Positions 33,488 to 37,846 of a stretch of DNA of 37,846 nt are shown here, piece after piece (within the stretch, counting starts at the first letter, position 1; each line of letters opens with the position of its first letter). The position numbers and the translations under genes were made by a program. The DNA is taken from positions 1 through 37,846 of the IMG/VR virus record IMGVR_UViG_3300030060_005727. One strand, 5' to 3'. The notes beneath the pieces were generated by a model. That model made no database searches. It saw only the letters and a list, made by a program, of their open reading frames with translations, and had not been told where the DNA came from. The stretch comes from a virus.

Positions 33488-34638
33488 GACATTCCTTCAT
33501 CTTGTATTGCTTGCATATCAGTACAAAGTTTACATATAAAATCAGGAGGACTACTTATATAACCATGTCCCATGTACATAAATTCTTTATACTCTTCACT
33601 ATCAAATAACTCTGATATTGTTTGAGTCGATAAGTTACCTAAAATATTTCTTTTCTGCCAATCATTACAACAAACCGTTACACTTCCATCATATAGAACA
33701 TGCAGACCTTTACCATCAAAGAATCTAGCACAAGTAAACTCATTGTCAGGTCCTATCTCTCTTACTTGTTTATTACCTCTCCACTCATCAAACAATCTTA
33801 AATCACCAGCTCTATTTTGAAATAACATAGTGTTCCAACTATATTGACCGTAACCATCGAATAAACTTGATAAATGTTTTCGATAATCTTCAGGTTCATA
33901 AAACCATAAATCAATATTTTCTTTAGTGTAGGAGACTTGTTCCTCCATACTGAATACAGAACTACCATGAGGGTCAGCTCCGTGATATCCCATTATATCA
34001 ATAGGAATAATATTATCTCTTTTGTTATTGTATTCGAGAAGAGACTGAATATTTTTTACTACATCTTCATATTGATATCTACTACCCATGATTTCTTCCC
34101 ACGATTCTTTATCAGTACCTCCGAAATGTACAAGTATACCATAATGTATTCTACCATCATTGAAATCTTCATATTTTAACATCAAATCAATTAATTTTTG
34201 AGAACGTTCTGGTGTTAATAAATTAGCATTTGTAGGAAAATTAATTCTAGTATTAGGTAGTTGTTGATAAAAGTATTCCATTCTTTCTAAAAACTTAGGG
34301 TCGGCTGTCGGTTCATTTCCGTTTTGATAACTATAATGACCTCCAAATCCAGGATAAGTATTTTTAATATCTAAAACTATTTTTTCGTAAAGTTCATCCT
34401 TCATATATCCTGGGTTCATTGTTGTCCATGCATAAGGATAAGGACAATACACACAATTCGAAGTACATACTGAGGTTGTCATGATTGAAACGTATTTTAA
34501 AGGTTCTAATTCTAGTTTTGAATTTTTTATAAAATTTTTCATAGCGTTATTAGCTTTATTTTTTTTCAAAACAGAATCAATACGTTTTTGTAGATTCATA
34601 TCATTTTTTCTAGTATCTTTCAATTTAGACCCTTCCAT
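33484..34638 (-). CDS. Radical-SAM enzyme with SPASM-like C-terminus
   Basis: The 384-residue product has the radical-SAM cluster motif C58-x3-C62-x2-C65 (TTSVCTSNCVYCPYPYAW) that binds a [4Fe-4S] and S-adenosylmethionine. The C-terminus has FTCARFFDGKGLHVLYDGS, VTVCCNDWQKRNILGNL, SELFDSEEYKEF and a final ICKLC, a SPASM-type pattern that binds extra clusters. Enzymes of this type modify peptides, alter sugars (epimerisation, dehydration) or carry out dehydrogenation; the substrate is not readable. The first ATG 34638 overlaps the glycosyltransferase by 19 bases; an ATG at 34599 is a possible alternative start. It probably acts in the same pathway as the glycosyltransferase. Confidence 0.88.
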   Translation of the reverse strand: MEGSKLKDTRKNDMNLQKRIDSVLKKNKANNAMKNFIKNSKLELEPLKYVSIMTTSVCTSNCVYCPYPYAWTTMNPGYMKDELYEKIVLDIKNTYPGFGGHYSYQNGNEPTADPKFLERMEYFYQQLPNTRINFPTNANLLTPERSQKLIDLMLKYEDFNDGRIHYGILVHFGGTDKESWEEIMGSRYQYEDVVKNIQSLLEYNNKRDNIIPIDIMGYHGADPHGSSVFSMEEQVSYTKENIDLWFYEPEDYRKHLSSLFDGYGQYSWNTMLFQNRAGDLRLFDEWRGNKQVREIGPDNEFTCARFFDGKGLHVLYDGSVTVCCNDWQKRNILGNLSTQTISELFDSEEYKEFMYMGHGYISSPPDFICKLCTDMQAIQDEGMS

Positions 34639-37076
34639 AAATTATTCTCATCCATATACTCTTTAACTTTATTTATTACCATCTTAGGTGTAATAGTTGT
34701 ACTACATTCAAATTCTCTTTCAGTATTAAAATGTCGAGGACAAAACATCCACATATCTCTTTTAAAAGGATACTCCAAACAACAATCAGTACAAATATTT
34801 TCATTGTATTCATGCTTTTTAGACCTTGAAATAATTTTATCAGCAGGTATCAGTAGTTCAGGGGGTTGAAGATTTACAATACTAATAGTAGGTGTTCCAA
34901 TCATCCAAGATAACCAACTCATACCTGAATTAAGTCCTATAAAAAAATCAGCATATTTTAAATCACTTATTCTACTTTCAAGGTTATATTGTCTTCCAGT
35001 CTTATCTATCACACCGTCGAATTTATGTTCGTTCCACATAATTCTTTTATCCCATTCTCCTCCTCCATAACCATATTCTTCATCTCGATTTAAAACGAGT
35101 ACTTTGTAACCAATTGAATTAAGATAATAAATTAACAATTGCCAACCTAATCCGTAATCTTTTGATTTTCCTCTTTCATAACCATAGTTCCAAAATTTAG
35201 CTTGAGCAGTTGACATTGTATTAATACATACATATCTCTCTTGAATATTTCTTTTGTATTTTTTAAGATTTATAATCGGTTTTTCAATTTCAAAATCTAT
35301 TCCAAGAATATTAGTTGTAGTTTGACCTAAAGGTACGGTTTGATAATTAACTGGACTATGATTAAAATTAAAAGTTTTATCGTTTCTTCGTTCTTCAGTT
35401 TGACTATCGTGACTCAAACCTTCCCATGACAACACATATTTTATATGTGCTACACTACTAAGTGAATTAGTAATAAACTCTATTTCAGGATAATTATCTT
35501 TCCAAAGTTTCGAGTAATCTTCTGTAGTCCAACATATAACTTTACACTCATTGATTTTTCTAAATCGTTCTATCTGAGGAAACCAAGCTATATTATCACC
35601 TAAAGAACCAGAGTCTAATACAACTAATACGGTTTTATCTTTTAAATCTAATCTATAATCAAATACCAATTCTTTAGAACTATTATCAGTAATTTCAACT
35701 TTCCAAGGTGTATACCAAGTTCTTTCAGTCGACACATAATGACCAGGAGTAATTTTAGTTTTATATTTTAGACTATTATCTGTTGTATCAGTCACAATTA
35801 TATCATAAGTATCATGTTCACCATTTACGTAAGGTTTCATTCTAACTTTGAAACCATCTTTATAATTTTCATGTGTGATTTTTTGTAAATGTTTACCATC
35901 ACATTGTATTAAATCTCGTATTTGTTTTTTTCTATCTACATTGTAATCTATACTAGATAAAATATCATATGCTTTTTTAGCACAAACTTTCCAATCAAAT
36001 TGTTCTCGTATTGTTTTTGATTCTTTTTTTGCCTTTGATAAAAAACTTTCATAATTTGATTTAACAAGTCTCATCTTAATAGATAAATCATTAAAATCAG
36101 GTTCGTAATAATTTCCGTTTCCTGTATCAGTTAATTTCTCACCCAATACTTTGACAGGAATACCTTTATCTTTTGCAAATTCAAGTTGACCACTACAATC
36201 TGAATATATAGAAGGTATACCGCATGCCATAGCTTCGATTAAAGGTAGATTCCAACCCTCACTTCTCGAACATGAGAGAAAAACATTACTGGTTTGTAAC
36301 TTATTAATATAATCTTTTATATCTAAATGAGAATATGTTTTAATTCTAAAATCTTCTATGTTTAATTGTTTTAAAATATCTGTAGTAAATATATTATTTT
36401 CATCAAAAGTATTATCTGTCAATAATATTAAATCAACAGGTTCAGTTGAGTCAAACGTTTTCCTAAAAGTTTCAACTATTTGTTGTGTCGATTTTCTGTA
36501 TTCCCATCTACCAACCACTATAAAAGAAAATCTATTATTTATGACAGATTTTGTAGATGGTTTAAATAATTCAGAATTGACACCTTCATTCACAACTTTT
36601 ATTTTAGATTCCTCTAATCCTTGTGAAATGTAACATTGTTTTTGCCAGTTTGTAGCTACCCAGATTTGATGAAATTTTTGTAGTGTCTTCTTAAACGTTT
36701 TTTCTAATTTTGTAGATTCTGTAACACAATATGCTATATTGTAACCCAAGTAATTTTGACTAAAATAATGATGTGATTCTGATACTAAAACTATGTTGAT
36801 GTCTTGTTTGAAGTTTTTATCGTAGGAATATATAGACCATTCTTGTGGTTCATTTTCATCAGTTAGTGTTGTTTGTTCTGATAACATAGATTTAAGGTCA
36901 TCCGTGATATAAGGCTCATCGTCATGAGGTGTATCACTTATACCTTCCCATGTTTGACCAACACTAAAGTTTCGTATTTTTAAAGGTGTTAATTTGTTTA
37001 ATGCCGTCAAAAACTCACGAGCATGAACATTATAACCAGCATTACCAATAACACTTGTATGGACTTTTATTCTCAT
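34620..37076 (-). CDS. Two-domain glycosyltransferase: GT4 fused to an autotransporter-heptosyltransferase-like domain
   Basis: This 818-residue protein joins two enzymes. Residues 1-375 are a GT-B retaining transferase (GT4 type): VNEGVNSELFKP, FIVVGRWEYRKSTQQIVETF and SRSEGWNLPLIEAMACGIPS, with the E-x7-E type donor site. Residues about 450-818 resemble the BAHT family (TibC, Aah): TWYTPWKVEI, VLDSGSLGDNIAWFPQIERF, STAQAKFWNYG, GLNSGMSWLSWMIGTPTISI and a four-cysteine finger C762-x2-C765, C779, C791. In TibC this finger binds iron and the enzyme O-heptosylates proteins from ADP-heptose. A beta-rich linker (400-450) joins the halves. It directly follows the tail-fibre gene, and HldE- and HldD-like genes lie downstream. 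A recurring promoter-like element lies just upstream. Confidence 0.88.
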   Translation of the reverse strand: MRIKVHTSVIGNAGYNVHAREFLTALNKLTPLKIRNFSVGQTWEGISDTPHDDEPYITDDLKSMLSEQTTLTDENEPQEWSIYSYDKNFKQDINIVLVSESHHYFSQNYLGYNIAYCVTESTKLEKTFKKTLQKFHQIWVATNWQKQCYISQGLEESKIKVVNEGVNSELFKPSTKSVINNRFSFIVVGRWEYRKSTQQIVETFRKTFDSTEPVDLILLTDNTFDENNIFTTDILKQLNIEDFRIKTYSHLDIKDYINKLQTSNVFLSCSRSEGWNLPLIEAMACGIPSIYSDCSGQLEFAKDKGIPVKVLGEKLTDTGNGNYYEPDFNDLSIKMRLVKSNYESFLSKAKKESKTIREQFDWKVCAKKAYDILSSIDYNVDRKKQIRDLIQCDGKHLQKITHENYKDGFKVRMKPYVNGEHDTYDIIVTDTTDNSLKYKTKITPGHYVSTERTWYTPWKVEITDNSSKELVFDYRLDLKDKTVLVVLDSGSLGDNIAWFPQIERFRKINECKVICWTTEDYSKLWKDNYPEIEFITNSLSSVAHIKYVLSWEGLSHDSQTEERRNDKTFNFNHSPVNYQTVPLGQTTTNILGIDFEIEKPIINLKKYKRNIQERYVCINTMSTAQAKFWNYGYERGKSKDYGLGWQLLIYYLNSIGYKVLVLNRDEEYGYGGGEWDKRIMWNEHKFDGVIDKTGRQYNLESRISDLKYADFFIGLNSGMSWLSWMIGTPTISIVNLQPPELLIPADKIISRSKKHEYNENICTDCCLEYPFKRDMWMFCPRHFNTEREFECSTTITPKMVINKVKEYMDENNLWKGLN

Positions 37077-37089
37077 TTAGTAACCTATT

Positions 37090-37107
37090 TACCAGTAATA
37101 AATATCA
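37090..37107 (-). promoter_or_regulatory. TGATATTTATTANTG element, copy 3
   Basis: The minus strand reads TGATATTTATTACTGG, 16 bases before ATG 37076, in the 55-base gap behind the tail-fibre gene. It shares 14 of 15 core bases with copies 1 and 2 and would allow the enzyme island to be transcribed with late genes. Confidence 0.42.
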
Positions 37108-37117
37108 AATTTATTAC
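37095..37117. other. 9-bp inverted repeat behind the tail-fibre gene
   Basis: GTAATAAAT (37095-37103) and ATTTATTAC (37109-37117) are perfect complements with a 5-base loop. It overlaps element copy 3. No T-run follows on either strand, so it is a weak terminator at best; an RNA processing hairpin or a promoter-region dyad is possible. Confidence 0.4.
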
Positions 37118-37131
37118 CAAAACATAATTTT

Positions 37132-37846
37132 TTATCCTTCGAGAGTCACTATCCTTGATTTGAGAGCATACACTCTTTTCGTAAGGTCAATCAAAGCTTG
37201 AGTTGATAATGTAGCTAAACCAGCATAATCAAGTCCGTAATAAGAACCTGAGACAGGAGCTCCTGCTTTTACACTTGTATCTGCTCTGACTAAATCTTCA
37301 TCTTCTTGTGTTCTATGAACTAATTTATAAATAAAATCACCTGAACCTGTTATATCTCTTAAATCTTGAGCTATTAAACCTGTGTGGATATTCCAGTCCA
37401 TAGAGGCACTAATTGATTGTTCGATTTTAGCACTATCAGTTGTTACCGTTCCATCATCAAGAGAACGTGTAGGTAAGTTATCATAAGTGAATGTATGAAG
37501 TAAGTTGTCTATTTTTTTAATCTCATCTAAGGCACTTTGACTTAATGAGGCTTCGAGGGGTTGTATATTTGTTTTTAATCTTGAATCAGAAACCGTCGAT
37601 GGAACGGTTGCTCCATTATGATACCACCAAAACAATCCTGTTCCACTACTATTCTGTAAATGAAGTGGGACTTGAGGAGATTTACTGATAAATCCACCAC
37701 CAGCAGCATTGATTGACATAGCATAGTTGTAGTTACCTGCTGATGAAAGTTCTTTCTGACCAGACCAAGTTAATGTTTCATTGTCATCCCAACGAGTATC
37801 ACCAGCACCACCTCCTGGACCTGCTGGTCCAGCGCCACCTTGAGGA
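37132..37846 (-). CDS. Tail fibre/spike C-terminus with collagen-like repeats and S74 self-cleaving chaperone (5' part outside window)
   Basis: The frame is open to the window edge and ends at TAA 37132, giving 238 visible residues. The most N-terminal part, PQGGAGPAGPGGGAG, is a collagen-like Gly-X-Y stretch, followed by a WSGQKEL / MSINAAGGGFISKSPQVPLH segment and the S74 domain. VSDSRLKTN (around 37600-37570) holds the Ser-x4-Lys pair by which endosialidase-type chaperones cut themselves off after trimer folding. The end (ALIDLTKRVYALKSRIVTLE) is the usual terminal coiled coil. The protein probably forms the host-recognition fibre. An ATG at 37719 is internal and is not the start. Its gene is directly upstream of the glycosyltransferase. 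Confidence 0.88.
   Translation of the reverse strand, partial: PQGGAGPAGPGGGAGDTRWDDNETLTWSGQKELSSAGNYNYAMSINAAGGGFISKSPQVPLHLQNSSGTGLFWWYHNGATVPSTVSDSRLKTNIQPLEASLSQSALDEIKKIDNLLHTFTYDNLPTRSLDDGTVTTDSAKIEQSISASMDWNIHTGLIAQDLRDITGSGDFIYKLVHRTQEDEDLVRADTSVKAGAPVSGSYYGLDYAGLATLSTQALIDLTKRVYALKSRIVTLEG

Noticed and set aside
1-37846. tRNA genes, CRISPR arrays, IS elements or attachment sites
   Set aside because: I looked through the gaps and found no cloverleaf, no regularly spaced repeats, no transposase or integrase and no terminal inverted repeats; the gaps are too short for most of these.

Overview
The window is a stretch of a large, AT-rich, T4-like (contractile-tailed) bacteriophage genome of the marine/aquatic type. 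The evidence is a T4-style replication set (DnaB-type helicase, RNase H-type 5' nuclease, UvsX recombinase, gp32-like ssDNA-binding protein) next to a T4-style tail set (sheath gp18, tube gp19, gp26-like tail chaperone, LysM/gp53-like baseplate protein). Every supported gene is on the minus strand, so transcription runs from high to low coordinates over the whole 37.8 kb. Genes are packed with ATGA, TAATG or GTGA overlaps and GGAG/AGGA-type Shine-Dalgarno sites. The host cannot be read from the sequence. I found no tRNA, CRISPR array, integrase or insertion sequence, and no gene-free stretch reaches 300 bases; the longest is 136 bases at 20472-20607.

Layout in order of transcription. (1) 37846-37132: C-terminal part of a tail fibre with collagen-like Gly-X-Y repeats and a self-cleaving S74 chaperone domain. 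(2) 37076-23491: an island of 13 enzyme or enzyme-partner genes: a fused glycosyltransferase, a radical-SAM/SPASM enzyme, two carbamoyltransferases each followed by a paralogous unknown protein, two 2-oxoglutarate oxygenases, an HldD-like epimerase, an HldE-like sugar kinase, a zinc alcohol dehydrogenase, a fused thiamine-diphosphate enzyme and a short-chain dehydrogenase. (3) 23472-10917: tail and baseplate genes, with a bidirectional terminator between sheath and tube and a probable programmed frameshift in the gp26-like gene. (4) 10889-1: nucleotide and replication genes (ThyX, a small divergent family-A DNA polymerase, three unknown proteins, gp32-like SSB, UvsX, RNase H, helicase, B12-dependent ribonucleotide reductase).

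The most interesting part is the island. Three of its proteins point to heptose chemistry: an HldE-type kinase without its nucleotidyltransferase half, an HldD-type epimerase, and a glycosyltransferase whose C-terminal half resembles the autotransporter protein O-heptosyltransferases (TibC/Aah type) including a four-cysteine metal finger. With the carbamoyltransferases and redox enzymes, and right behind a tail-fibre gene, this suggests a phage-encoded pathway that makes a modified (perhaps carbamoylated) heptose and attaches it either to the phage's own fibre or to the host surface. The target is inference. The carbamoyltransferase-partner pair is duplicated in tandem, and the second carbamoyltransferase ends cleanly at the domain boundary.

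Other points of note: a +1 (or -2) frameshift on seven T's extending the gp26-like protein by 69 codons; a recurring 15-base element before three genes; a 9-bp stem with a 44-base loop between the SSB gene and uvsX; and two 12-base repeats upstream of the SSB gene.
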